Source of the DNA: Cristatella mucedo
Lineage: Eukaryota > Bryozoa > Phylactolaemata > Cristatellidae
NCBI GenBank assembly: GCA_009760855.2
Contig: WPIO01000008.1
Coordinates: 10,868,501-10,932,500, forward strand
Length of the DNA: 64,000 nt
Direction: 5' to 3'
Each line of letters opens with the position of its first letter. Position 1 is the first letter of the stretch. Positions 1 through 12,996 of this stretch are shown here, piece by piece. Both the position numbers and the translations under genes were made by a program. The notes under the pieces were generated by a model that ran no database searches, had not been told where the DNA came from, and was given only the letters and a program-made list of their open reading frames with translations.

Positions 1-217
1 CAACTAAGAGAGAGGAAGTTTACGCTCTGGTTTAATCTCAGGTTTTTTATGAATAATAAAATTAGTATTTTCTGGTAAATTCAGTTAAGAAGTGAGAGTT
101 ACAGAAAATGCAAAGCGAGAATCAATACGGTATGATGCTCAGCGAACTACTGCCAATATCTATTAAGATGGTGAAGACGCTAATCAGTTCGTTCAAGCTA
201 AAAAACGCTCTAATTAC

Positions 218-354
218 CCTTCTGTTATCTGTTGCTGACATATCGACGTTGTTGTCCAGCAGAAGCTGCACAATGTCCTTGTATCCAGATGAACAGGCTA
301 TGGAGAGAGCTGTCTGCTTGTTGTCATCTCTAGAATTACATAATACTGCAAGTT
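218..354 (-). CDS. TRPA1-like: TRPA-like exon (last seen): ankyrin repeat 16
   Basis: Reads [39 protein letters not shown] and ATDNR. The acceptor is TTTTGCCTGTCAG and the donor is AGAAGG|GTAATT (gt at 217-216). It is 137 nt, taking two bases to complete a codon and ending in phase 0. It corresponds to the TRPA1 repeat just before the last one. The remaining 216 bases to the window edge are intron, with no further exon visible. Confidence 0.8.
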
Positions 355-3300
355 CTGACAGGCAAAATAATTCAATACTTTGGTAAATTCTTCTTTCAAT
401 ACCATAATTGTATTGCAATTAAAAATCTTGATTTAAACCAATTACATAAGAGACTACACAGCCCATCATTAAAAAACTTAATCGGACATCAATTGTTGGA
501 TGTGATAACGTAGATTCATCATGTTGCCGTTACTGAGAGGATTTCAAAAAGTTTGCCCAAGTACCTGTGGTCTCTAAAACGGACAAAGAAAGACAAATGT
601 GAGATTTCAAAGCTATGATCTTTGATTGAACGTATCTATAAATGTATTTCGGTATATAACTGACTATAGATATGTAATGTATCTCCGTCAGTAACTTCAC
701 AAAGTCATAAAGACCATGTGGGCGTTACGCAGGAGAGTTTTGTATAGCGCACTCACAGCCTAAGCGGCTTTCGGTACGCATTCGGTAGCCAACAGACTTC
801 GTCTCACGCAACAAAGAGAAAGTGGGAAGCATAGCAGAGTTAGGAGAGCAGTTGAGGTAGTGAGTAGCATAGAAGTAGCAGTTCAGGACCGCTGAAAAAG
901 ATGTGCCACAGCCGGCAGTTGGAGAGTAGATGTCGTTGCGTAAGAAACGCACTATATATGTAAATACAGCCACACACATATATTTATTTATATACATACA
1001 TATCCATAATTTAAAGTATAATCTTGTTTGCATTAATTATACCTTTTGATGCAGATTCTAATTGAACATCATTTTATAAGTACGAGATGTTCGTACAGTG
1101 TAAGTTTTGGGCCCAGTACTTTTGTCCTAGTACAGTAAGTTTGGTACCCAACATGAAACATTCTCAGAGTGAACGTGAATAATCCTAAAATTTTCTTTTA
1201 TGGACCACGATTCTGATGCGTCTGATCAAGTGAGAGGGTTGCTCCGTTGACCATTCTGTGTCAAGGATAAATTGAAAGTTACGAGTGAATTCCGTCACCT
1301 TCTGTCACCTCAAGTAGGAATATCTCAGAATATATCATTCCTCAGAAAAAGTTAATGGTAGGGCAGGAACTAAGCTGGCTCACTCATATAAGATACAAAT
1401 CGCTTAGGGCATTTCGTATTAAATAGCGTGAGCTTGTAAGTTTAAAATTACATATTTTCACTCCCATGTTTTACCATTTAATTCTGTAGGATCTCCCTTC
1501 AGCGTCTGATGCAGTTGATCACCAAGTTACTCTTGAGGACCCTTTACCTCGGCAAGACTTCACCGAACTGCAATTTAATTAGTAAGATTCTATCTCAGTG
1601 GAGAAGTTTAGACAATTGCTGCAATTGAATAACAGTCATCGGCGGAGCAGCCTTCAAGAATAGGCTACTCCAAGAATCTGCGTCGAGTCACTTCTTTCCA
1701 CAACTTTTACGCAGCCATTCTTGAGATATAATTGCAGCAGAGTACAATATAGAGATTCAATTTATGTAGATTAGGTACATATTTACATGTGCTTGGATCA
1801 AACACTGCTTTTCAGCTCGTCTAAAATCAGTGTGTTAAATTGGCATATTTTGCTGATAGTCGAGCAAGGATTGTAGTGAATTTTCGTAGATTGAATGCCA
1901 ATCAATATAAAATATTCACAACCTATACGAAAAACCTAGCCTAACTTATTAATTGGTAAGTTTAAACCTCAAAATAGGTTAACCGGAATAATGTTTGCGG
2001 CTTCTGCCTGCAATCTCGGTGTCATCTTCCAAAGTCACCTTTCACTAGCTGAGGATTTGCTTCACTGTCTGTTATGCTTACGTTCAGTTATGCACCAATG
2101 AGGCCATCTTGGTGTGGTTTGAAAGGGATAAAATAGGCCCACTGAGTTAATGTATTTGTGAACTCTTATTAAGATTTGTTAACTCACTAATTGTAAGTAA
2201 TCCTGCATGTGCAGCCAGAGGCTTGAAGTGAGTGCAAAACCATGCAGCTAGGCATTTCTGTCATCAGCTCTGGAATTGACACATCATGTCATCTATCACC
2301 GTCATGCACCAGCCAACAGTCAAGCAACTTCTTGAATTCAAGGAGTTTCTTTTAGGTACCGCATTTCTCCTGTTCCCGCCTACACATCCTAATACATTCA
2401 TAATCACTCTTTGCATCGTACAACTCAATCTTCTGACACCAGTCAATAATTGCAACTCTAACAAACCTCATACTTTAGGACAAAAGAGATTTCCGTTCTT
2501 AGGCTCTGCTCTGTACGCATGGAGCCCACTGCAAGCCGACGTAATGATATCTCCCAAATCGATGGAATTACATCAGAAAAGCCAAAGCTTCACCTGATCC
2601 TCAATGAGTTTGCTCTGCCAACGTGAAGTTTCTTTTGGGCTTGTGCCATCCGGCCGCATAATCCATGTTATCAACAACCAGTAGGAATTCCAATGCTCTT
2701 GCAAATGTAAATTTCCCTCCAATTAATTTATTTCTCTTGGTTTTCCATAAACATTTATTTTCAGTGCTATTAATGTTATTGCATACCGATGATTTCACTA
2801 ATCCTAATTTGGTATTGAATAAAAAATACACCCATTCAGGCCTCATCATGTTTACATATCATCTTGCAACCAAAGTGACGACATAAATATTTTCCCTAAA
2901 AAAGTACGAACTCCTTCTAAAAAAAATATAAGTAATTTAGAAATATGGAGTTTTTAAGTCAATTGCAAAAAATATCCACTATCTTTTTCTGATTGCACGA
3001 TATTGATATATTTTTTGACATTTATATTAATCTATTCGGGAGACTGCCATTAATATTTTTAAAACTTGTCCAGAATTAAGAAATAGCTTAACTAGCTAAA
3101 AATCTTGCTAGCTCCCTAGTTATTCATCGAACAAATTATTATTGAATGCGCAATTTTTTATGTGTTTTTAAAAAGCCACTGAGCCTAAAATTAATTTTGA
3201 TCAAGGATGGAAGGTTAGGTAATAAATCCAAGAACAGCTACGTGTCTGATTCAATAAAATAGTTGCAGCGACTCCTGCTTGATGAAAACATACATTGCAC

Positions 3301-4869
3301 CTGCCTATCTATCAGATCTCCTCTCCCACCAGGCTAAAAATCATACTACCCGCTTTTCGGAATCTAACTGTTTACCTAAACCTTGTAAAAATAATAATAA
3401 TAATGCACTTGATAAAGCGCCATCAGAGAACTCAATCTCTTTCTACGCACTTTACATTTGCTGCAAAGGGTAACGCGATTGATTGGTGAGTAATATCATG
3501 CTTGATAAACAACATCAATAACAGGGTTAGGGGTGACATGCACAGGGTCAGCATGCAAGTGTGGTTAGTGGCAGCATGTACAGTGTCAGCACGCCTAAAT
3601 ACATGAAGGACGAATCACAGGGACTTGTAAAAATCTCAAATCCTTTGGAGACCTTAAGCCTAGCTCGTATTCTCCCAAAGCCTGAAACTCACTCCCGACT
3701 TACATCAAGACAACCCCTGACTTGAACATATTTAAAAAGAACATACAAACACACCTATTTAGATATGCATTTAGTGGGTCCCTGTGATTCGTTCTTCGTG
3801 TGCTTATGCGTGCTGACACTGTTGCATGCTGCCACTAACCACACTTGCATGCTGATTCTGTGCATGTCACCCCTAATCATATTATTCATGTTTTTTTATC
3901 AAGCATGATACCACTCACCATTCAATCGTGTTTCTTTTGCAGCAAATGTAAAGCACCTAGAAAGAGATTGAACTCTTTGAGGGTGCTTTATCAAGTGTAT
4001 TATTATTAATATTATTATTATTAAAGCAAAAGTTTGACTCTGACCCACAAGGCCCACAATGAATTATAACCCATCATGCCAACTTTTTCAACAGTGTCAG
4101 CCTCAGATCTACGAAGATAAGAAATAAGCTTTGCAATTCTTTCACTTAAAAACTGTCAGTGATAAAGACTCTGCATTGCCGTCTATAAGGTGGAAATTTA
4201 ATTATATTCTTGAATATAGACATATCTCCTGCTCTTAACTTGCGAACATTCCACCCTGCCAAATTGAACTACTGCGTATCTATTTCTTACTTATTCGAAT
4301 TTGTTTCTGACGGAGCTATACTTATCTCTTCTTTTCCCTTAATTGCTTACTATGTGTTGGCTACATTGTGCACGGCGAAGGCAGCCGAGTTGAGGGTAAC
4401 TACTTTGAGTAACACTTTAGTCTTAACGACTTTGTCAGATTACATATGATGCTTAATTGATGCAGGAGCTGAAATCGGTAAAACTATCAATACAAGTGAT
4501 CTTAAAAGGTTTTACTTCCTTATTTAGCTAAAATACTAGGCCTAGGAATATAAACTATTATTGAAACTGTAAGTTTGCTCAAAATCTATCGACTGTCTAA
4601 TGAAAAGATAATAGTCTGAACTTATGAAAAATCATCATTGCCAAATCCGACATTGCTTTGGAAAATAATCCCGAGTCTTGCCTAAACTAGCTGGTGAGCC
4701 AGCCCCACACCGTGACTGCCGATTTTCTTACTTCTGAAGTTCTTATTTAATGGAGAAAAATCTGCATATGAGGAAAAACATCCTACATTTTATTTAATAT
4801 TTTTTATATTAAAAAGCTTTTTTAATCAAATTTACCCATCATAGTCGGGTAACGAATCACTATTGTGTT

Positions 4870-4942
<73 letters not shown>

Positions 4943-7900
4943 CATTTAAATTGCTTGTAAATAGCAGGCGCAACGAGGCAAGCTCATTTTCAACATAAAA
5001 AAATGTTGCAGTTACATATGAAAATAAGAACATTAGCACCCCATCTCCCTTTTTGACATGAAATTCATCTTTGATGTACCTCCATGTAGGAATATAATAC
5101 TGTAAGGTTTATATTTTAAGCGTGTGGACTGTCAGTGATTGCGATGGACGTGCTAGAAAATTAAAGAAATCTAATTTATTATAAGGATTGATGGTATACC
5201 ACCACTCAATTATAGTTGTCTTTACACTCACTGTAAATAGTCCTTGACGAGAATCGTACTTGAATCACTTTCCGACAGTAAACTATGACCTCTAAATTGT
5301 CTTACCGAGTGGCTATATTGCCTCCTTCAGCTAAAAGAAGATCAACCGCCTTGAAGTGACCATTCGCTACTCCTAGCATAAGTGGAGTCCTTCCATCGTG
5401 GTCGGTGTCATTGAGCTCAGATAAGCTGGCCTTCAGAAGAACTTTAACGCAATCAGAGTGGCCGTTTCTAAAACAATAAGCGACCAAAAAGTGACTCAGC
5501 AAAATTTACTTTTAGGTAGCTCCAAACAGGCAAGGATACTAGGCTATGAGTCGGAAAGTTCCACAAGTGTTATTTGGTACGTCTGAGAGAGCTTACATGT
5601 GTAAGAAGAACGAAGTAAAAGTAATGCAGCAAGTCACAAACAAAGCAGGAGGCTTGCTCAGCTTGCTCAAGTCATTCGCGGCCGACCGAGACTATAACCC
5701 GAGTCTCTGAGCCCATTCACTTAAAAAAATTCTCCCCTCGATCAGGCACGACCACGCTCCCAATCGACGTGCTACCCTGGATGACTGCTGCCTACCTATG
5801 TAGATTAGGATTAAGAAGTAAATATGGATAACATCCGCAAACTTATTACACTAGCCATAATGGAAGAACTTGCTCAGTAAGCAGCTTAGGTCAATGAATC
5901 AATGAATTAAGCCAGTGGCATTTCTTGGGCATTAAGTTGTGCCATTAAACATCCACCCTTTCTGCATCTGAACACCACCAAAGTATGCATCATGATAATT
6001 AGTTTAACAGCACCGTAGGCTCCCTTCAGATATACGGGAGATCCGCATTTCTCCCATTCATTTTCATTCGCTTGTGCCTAGACATAGTGCCCGATGTGAT
6101 GTAATCTCGCATATTGCGAGAATGTATCCAAACAATACATGCTTCCGCTCGCTTCGCTAGATATTTTTTATTTGATGGATGCTGGCATTGATTCCGATAA
6201 AAAATGCAACCAAGGAAAAAAGTACTCAATAAACCGTTAAAACCTGGAGCAAATACTTGCACTGTAAATGCTTAGCATCTTAATCAATCCCCTACTCATG
6301 CATTAGCCAGAAAGTGCTCGTAGCAGCTACACTTTATTTCATGTTCACACCAGAATTTGCTTTACTTTCAAGTAAAATCGGATCAGCCGGAATCTCGCTT
6401 TATAGAACATCTACCACAGGAGAATAATTGGAAGAAGATTCGCGAGTAGCCCTTCCTAGGGGATAATGAACCTCACTAAAACAGCGCCAACCTCCATTAT
6501 CCACTTAACAATGATATCACTCAATACTGTTATAGGTTCCTGAATAACGAAAAATAGGAGCCAGATATGTCATAATCTATGTCATAAGCTTAGAATGTAC
6601 TGCTTAACATCAGAAGCAGCAGTAGTCAGATATAATTTAAGCTTCGAAGTGAGTTCAATGCTGTGGATAGTTTTTCTAAAATTTTGCTCTCAATGGCTGT
6701 CGAATAAACTGATATTTACAACTAAATAAGCCCCCATGTCAAAATTAAAAGATAACAGAGCTCTAAGCTGAACCCGTTTCATTACTGCTGAATAATGAAA
6801 TCGTGTGGCTTTGCATCTGAATATCACATCAGCCAAGCAAATAATCATGTTATTTGTGCTTTAAGAAATCACCAGAGTGCAGCCTAGTTCAAGAACACCT
6901 CAAGCTGCCAGAGATTAATATTTTCCATCTGCTAGCAGCGATCAATAATAATTTTAAGACCTAGACCCAATTGTTATCCTGAAAATCTTTTCTTTTGGTT
7001 AGAATAGTTGATACAGTTACCAGTATCAAACTAAGTGAATTAGGAAGATGCAATCGCACAGTTAATCACTAGTGGTATTTACGAAAAATTTCAGGCCTAT
7101 ACTTTAGAATCAAAGTTTAGTGGCTGCGAAGAAGAAGAATGAACGTAATAAGAAATTTAAACTACTGGCTTAGCTTTAGCTTGGCTTGGATTAGAAATTA
7201 TCAATGGACGGCACTGATTTTGCATCCACTAATTAGTTAATTAGATACACACACACAGGTGCAATAGTGGGTGCGAGCAGCCATCACTGCTAGGCATCAT
7301 CAGCATACTGAGCAGCCACGTGGAGAGGCGCTTTCTCTTCATCGTCTTTAGCTGCCAGATTTCCGCCTGCAGCAATCAGCATAGCAAGAGAATCGCTATC
7401 TCCAATTCGTGCACATATGTGAACTGGCGTCTGATCGCGCACGTCTTTGGCGTTCACAAGTCTATCCTGCAATAGGAGACCGCGTATGAGCTCCACTTGA
7501 CGGCACGAGAGCGTAACTACATGTGCTACACGCTACTAAGGACTTTGAAAACAACTTCACAACATGCCGAGAGACTTATATGTTCAAATAGAAGAGAGAG
7601 CTTGATTTGAATGATTGTCTGGAGCCGATACCTTCGAATCCGGCTCCTTGGGCGATGCTAGCAATCGGCGTACACATTCACTGCTCCTGACAGCTACGGC
7701 AAAATGCAAAGCAGTGTTCAAAGAGCTGTCAATTGCTGTTATGCTGGGCACCCAAATCCAGCAGATACTGTAGTGTCTCCGCGTGACCCTTGTTTGCCGC
7801 ACAGAGCAGTGGCGTCATTCTAGCCGAATCGATTGCTTCGATGTCGGGCCCTAAAAATACAAATCAATCTACTTGTAGTTGAGTGTGTATCAAATTGTCT

Positions 7901-10900
7901 AAGCTGGTTTTGTTGACAGTAAAAAAAATAACAGCCAAGGACATATGCCATATAGCAAAATAATCGAACCTAAATGAACTTGCAGATCATATTAATGACT
8001 GTTTCTAAATATCGTAGGGATTGGATATGTTCAGGCAGTTTTTAAGGCAGCAGCATATTTGTGTCAAGATTTACAATTAATTCAGAGTTAATGAGTTAAT
8101 TTACCAAGTGCCAGTAGTTGCTCTTTTTTAAATTGGCCAAAATTAATTACTTTTTCGCACTCTTCTCGCACAATGTTCAAACACGTGATACAAATTTAGC
8201 AATTTAGTAAGTTCCCGAGTCAATTATCCGCATTTGAAAGCATGCAACCAAAAAACCTTTCTAGCGTGCATCTCTAAAAGCCTAGGTATCACTGATACAT
8301 AGTTAAAACGGCTAGGTCCTACCTTAAAAGAATGTCTGAGCGTAGATGCAAATGGCCGTTGGTCGTCTAAGAAGCCATTTAAATACGGGATACCTCCTAC
8401 TAGGTCTCTGGAAAACTTCTTTTCACTGTCCCTACTTTTATTTTGGTCCATGTCATTGCAAAAGGAAGTCTCGGCTTTCATTTCAACTCAGACGACACAG
8501 CAAGCTCTACTTATCCTTTGACCCCTCTAGGCTTTGCTACTCATTCAGCTTACTTAAATCTTTTGCACCCTGGGTAGGCCATATTTACATTCGGAAGGCT
8601 ACTAGCTACCTGAAGCTTAATTGAAGCTTAAAAGCCTAATGATTAGACTAAACTAATAGTAATTAGCAAACCCAGTGCCATAACGAACTTGAAAGAACTC
8701 GTACACAAGATTGGTTCATCTGGCACCCATCCCGTTGTGGCCGGCCCTAATCTAGGGGTACCGTTCCAAAACTAATAGTCCTTAGATAAAACACAGTGCC
8801 TCCAGAAAAAGTCGGCCTGAATTCAACTAAGGAGACCTATCAAAATTAGGGCTTGCTTAGATTTGATTACGGCAACCAAACTAATTCGCACGTTTGTGGT
8901 ATCGATTATGCATTACTAGGGATCGCTTTAGTCAAAAACTCACGGTCTGCGCACCTGATCGTCCAACAAGAGCAATACTGATAACCTTGTCTGTTCTGTC
9001 TTCATAGGCGTACCTGCTACTGCACTCAACCTATGTCTAAACTCATTGGCTCTCAATATAGTAACAAAGCAATTTAAATATCCCCCAGTTGGCTTACAGA
9101 ACACTTCACTCACTCCCACCAGCTGACCAATCTGAACTCTCTGCTCCTCCACGAAGCTCTCGCAAGTATCTGCTCCTCAGTCATCTCTTCATCTCTTCGT
9201 CAGTTGGATTAAATTGTAATCTTTTAGTTATAAATGCTTCTGCTCACGTGCACATATACCCTGGAAATCTCTGGTGACAATGGCCACGACTTGCGAGTAC
9301 TATTGCCAGCACTTAAGTTTCAGCCGAACACCCAGCTGTTCTAGTCAGCTTTTCCTACTCCTCAGTGAGCACTTCTTTAATTCGTAAGCTTCGCATGGTT
9401 AATTATTCAGTATTCAGTGCATAATACTGTTGAGAGATCTCTCTAAACGGTGGCCATGAGTTTCCATGTTTCTTTGATAATGCTGACCTAAGCATAATTC
9501 CTAATTGGTTTTCCAGACTTTTATCATGCATGTCACTAATCTTTTATTACTGATATTCTTACAGCAAGTTAAGAGGCATCCGAAACAAGATTTAGTATTA
9601 TTCTGGCACATAAAATGACCAATTACGGTAATCATTATTAATTGAGTATTGCAAAAGTGGAGCAAACTTTTAGAGCATTGCATAAGTGAAGCATCATAAG
9701 CATTTGAAATATTAAGTGGTAGTTCATTCCGCTAATTTAACCCGGAAGAGAAAGGTTATTTGAGCATTATAGAAAAAACCATCGGAAAATAATTACCAGA
9801 TGATGCTAAGTAAAATTTTAAAAGAAATATCGAAAAGAATGCTGCACTCACTTCCACTCATCGCACAGCAGGTTGGAGCAGAATATTCTCGAAGGTAACA
9901 TTAAAATTTAGAAGCTTCGCATGACTAGATTGCAATGTGAATTTTTATAGTGAGCTAATGCTGTGTTAACGAATGCATAAATCAAAATTACTCAATGGAT
10001 TCTTCTTATACGGCAGCCTTTCAGAATTGACCGCATAGAGAATTAAACTCTTTACAATTATCCCAATAGCCTAATTTCCATACGTTTAAAGGTGAGTTTC
10101 AATATTTAAATTTCATCACAATAATTAAGTAAAACATTTTTAAATTAATAGAAGTTCACCACGGTCTTTAATGTTCATGGTATTTTTAGTTGAATGTTGC
10201 TATACTCGCCCAGAACAGTTTTAATGAGACGTTTGTGTTCTTCTAATACAAATGGTCATGATTAACAAATAATAAAATATAATTGTCTTACCTTGGCAAT
10301 TAGAATTGTGGCACATTCCAATCTATCCAGAACCGTTGCCCTGTAAATTAAAAAAGACTAAATAAAAGTTTGTCAAAGCTTCAAATAATGGAAATCTGTT
10401 TTCATTGCAACGCCTGGATTGCTTTTTTAGCCTCAGTGATATTTTTGTAGCAAAGAGAAAATACTGTGGCATGAAACGTGAAAAGTGATCTCCAACGCAC
10501 GAGTTTCATCTTAAGCGTAAAATGCCTATCAAAAACTTGTGCTCGTGCATGCAATTAATACAATGCCAAAGTACCTGTGCAGAGGTGTTCTGCCATTTTT
10601 ATCTCTCGCGTCAATAATGGCTCCACTGTCAGTCATGTATGAGACGATGTCTGTATTATTGCCAATAGCTGCTAAATGCAGACAAGTTTCTCCAGTGAGC
10701 TGTAATTTTAAATAATATTTACAAGTCAACACCGCAAGCTTCACCAGTTAGTAAGCGATGCAGTTTTTAAGTATGAACATAAGCAAATTATTGAAGTTAA
10801 GAGACCACAGTCTTAAGTAATTTTAAGTTGTAAATAATTTCACTGTCGGTGCGTATTATTAGATCTAACAAAAACTGATTGCCTCAATTGACTTGATTGT

Positions 10901-12938
10901 CTGTTTTTACTGGCAAAATTTCATCACTGCAGCCTAGACTTTCATCTGTCATGCTTTAACTCAGCACAGTTCGTAGTGCAAGCCTATTAGTCTAACAAAG
11001 TGACTCAAATGCTTAAATCTGCTTGATTAAACTATCCTCTAAAGTAGACAATTTCACCTTCCTTGAATGTGCTAAGTGGATTATGCAGAATCTTCCGTGT
11101 AGCAACTGAGGAATACCAGGACATTTTGCGTTTAGTAGCATAGCAGTAACTTTGCATGCCTCGAAGTCGCATCATATGCCAGTGCTTTGCAATGATTTGA
11201 TACTGAAATTTAACGCTTAGGCATGATTTACTCCTTGTTTCTAAAAAAATTAGCTAATAACCGGTAGCCCCGAGTGTCTTCTAGCATGCTTTTAAAGTGC
11301 TTGCATAACTATAATAATCCCTTGTTTTTGAAATAATGTCAAGGCACGGTAACACACATGCCATTAAGAAGTTGATTTTTTCTTTCACTTCAGAGAGCTC
11401 ACAGATACCAGACAGAGATTGCTTTTCCTTACAGCTCTACCTAAAAGAATCATTATTATTATTACAAAATTCCACACCATCTTCCTAACCTCCATCTGCA
11501 GACAATAGTTAACGGCCTTGAAGTCTATAAAAATATTACCTGGAAAATACTGGATGGCTGTTCGAACATTTTGATATCGATAAAAACACGTAGTTAATTT
11601 TTTACAAAATATATATAACAAAAACGTCATGTGGCATAGAGTGAGAGTCAATAATCACAACTTTCCCATATTATCAAGTTAGTAAAACAGTTGAATATAT
11701 CAATAAATAAATCAAATAAGTTTACAATAAATCAAAAGAATCTTAGACTTGCAAGCCATGCATGTCAAAAAGTGAAAACAGAAATAGTGGTATATGTTTC
11801 CGTGCTTAAAAAAAATCCAGGCATAAAGGAAAAGCTACCAATTTTTAAGGAAACCATTTGATTTTTTTAAATATTCTTGATCACATGTTGAGCTCATTTC
11901 CTGTGTACCGATTGAGAGTTTTACTTTCTTTTTTATATAACCTAATGGGTTTAACCTTACAGCCATAGTACTACATGGAAATTTTTCCAGCTACAGCTGA
12001 AAGCAGTTAGATAGGTTGCTTGTACATATATGGAGCTTTGTAATGAGCAACAATAGAAATAATTTATTTTTTTGAAAGTTCTTAATGTAATTGTTTCACT
12101 TACACTGTAATCCAACTAAATATAAAGACAATTTGAGAAGTAAAACTTGAATAAATATGCATGTGCAGGCAGGCAGCTCTAGCTTATCAATGTTTACTGC
12201 ATGGTGTCTGCCCTAAACCGAAACTGAACCTGCTTCTACCTTCCATTCAAGATATAAATTGCCTACACGGCAGGCGTTATTTGAGACTCATTGGGAGCCA
12301 CATAAAAGCAGGCAGTGCCTATTTTAGGTGCTGAAAATTAAGCAGAATAGTATATTAGGGACTCCAAAGTAAAAAGAAAGGAATTACTGACAAAAGAATT
12401 CAATTACCCACCCAAAATTTAGAAAAGAAATGCAGCCCAAACAACTTATCAATTTTCTTAACACGTCCAACAGATTGGGATTTTCGGAATGGTTATCCAG
12501 TGTCTTCTCAGGTGTCCACCAAAATTTGAAAAATGCACCCTATCAATAGCTGGCTCCGCTCAGTTTGAAAGGGTAATTAAAAGAAACTGAATAACCATTC
12601 CTATTTAAGACAAGTTACCACCACTCGAGGCAATCAGGAAAGTCGCAAATCCCTTAAGAAATAACTAACGTTCTCAACCGTTGCTGATATTTTAAACATG
12701 AATACTGAAAGAATAAAACTTAACATGAACATGATTTTGATATGTTGGCTAATGTTAAGTGCATCGAGTTGATTCTTATTCATAAAGAGTTTGTAGCACA
12801 TCATTATTTAATCGGAATTACGTAGTATTAAATTGTTAGATTTAGTCTCAGCTCTTTTGAGTCTCATTCCATGGAAGGAATATATATAATTTAGTGGGCT
12901 GACGCTTTACAACTCAAATCTTCTTTTTCTTTTATATG

Positions 12939-12996
<58 letters not shown>

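Larger units (their letters stand above)
355..5305. other. TRPA-like intron region, repeat-rich; repeat-15 exon expected but not found
   Basis: Holds a LINE-B fragment, a long LINE-A relic, a nested LINE-A insertion and a (TA)n tract, each listed separately. By phase, a minus-strand exon of about 80 nt (one base in, one base over) carrying a TALH-type repeat should lie here. I scanned for the reverse complement of that motif and found no convincing match. Nothing else is visible in 355-690, 955-1490, 2600-3290 and 4025-4870. Confidence 0.5.

Noticed and set aside
7467-7530. Upstream extension of exon 9 ([10 protein letters not shown]), which looks ankyrin-like
   Set aside because: It needs a different acceptor and breaks phase with exon 8. 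The pyrimidine-rich acceptor at 7467 gives correct phase and a TRPA-like loop length.
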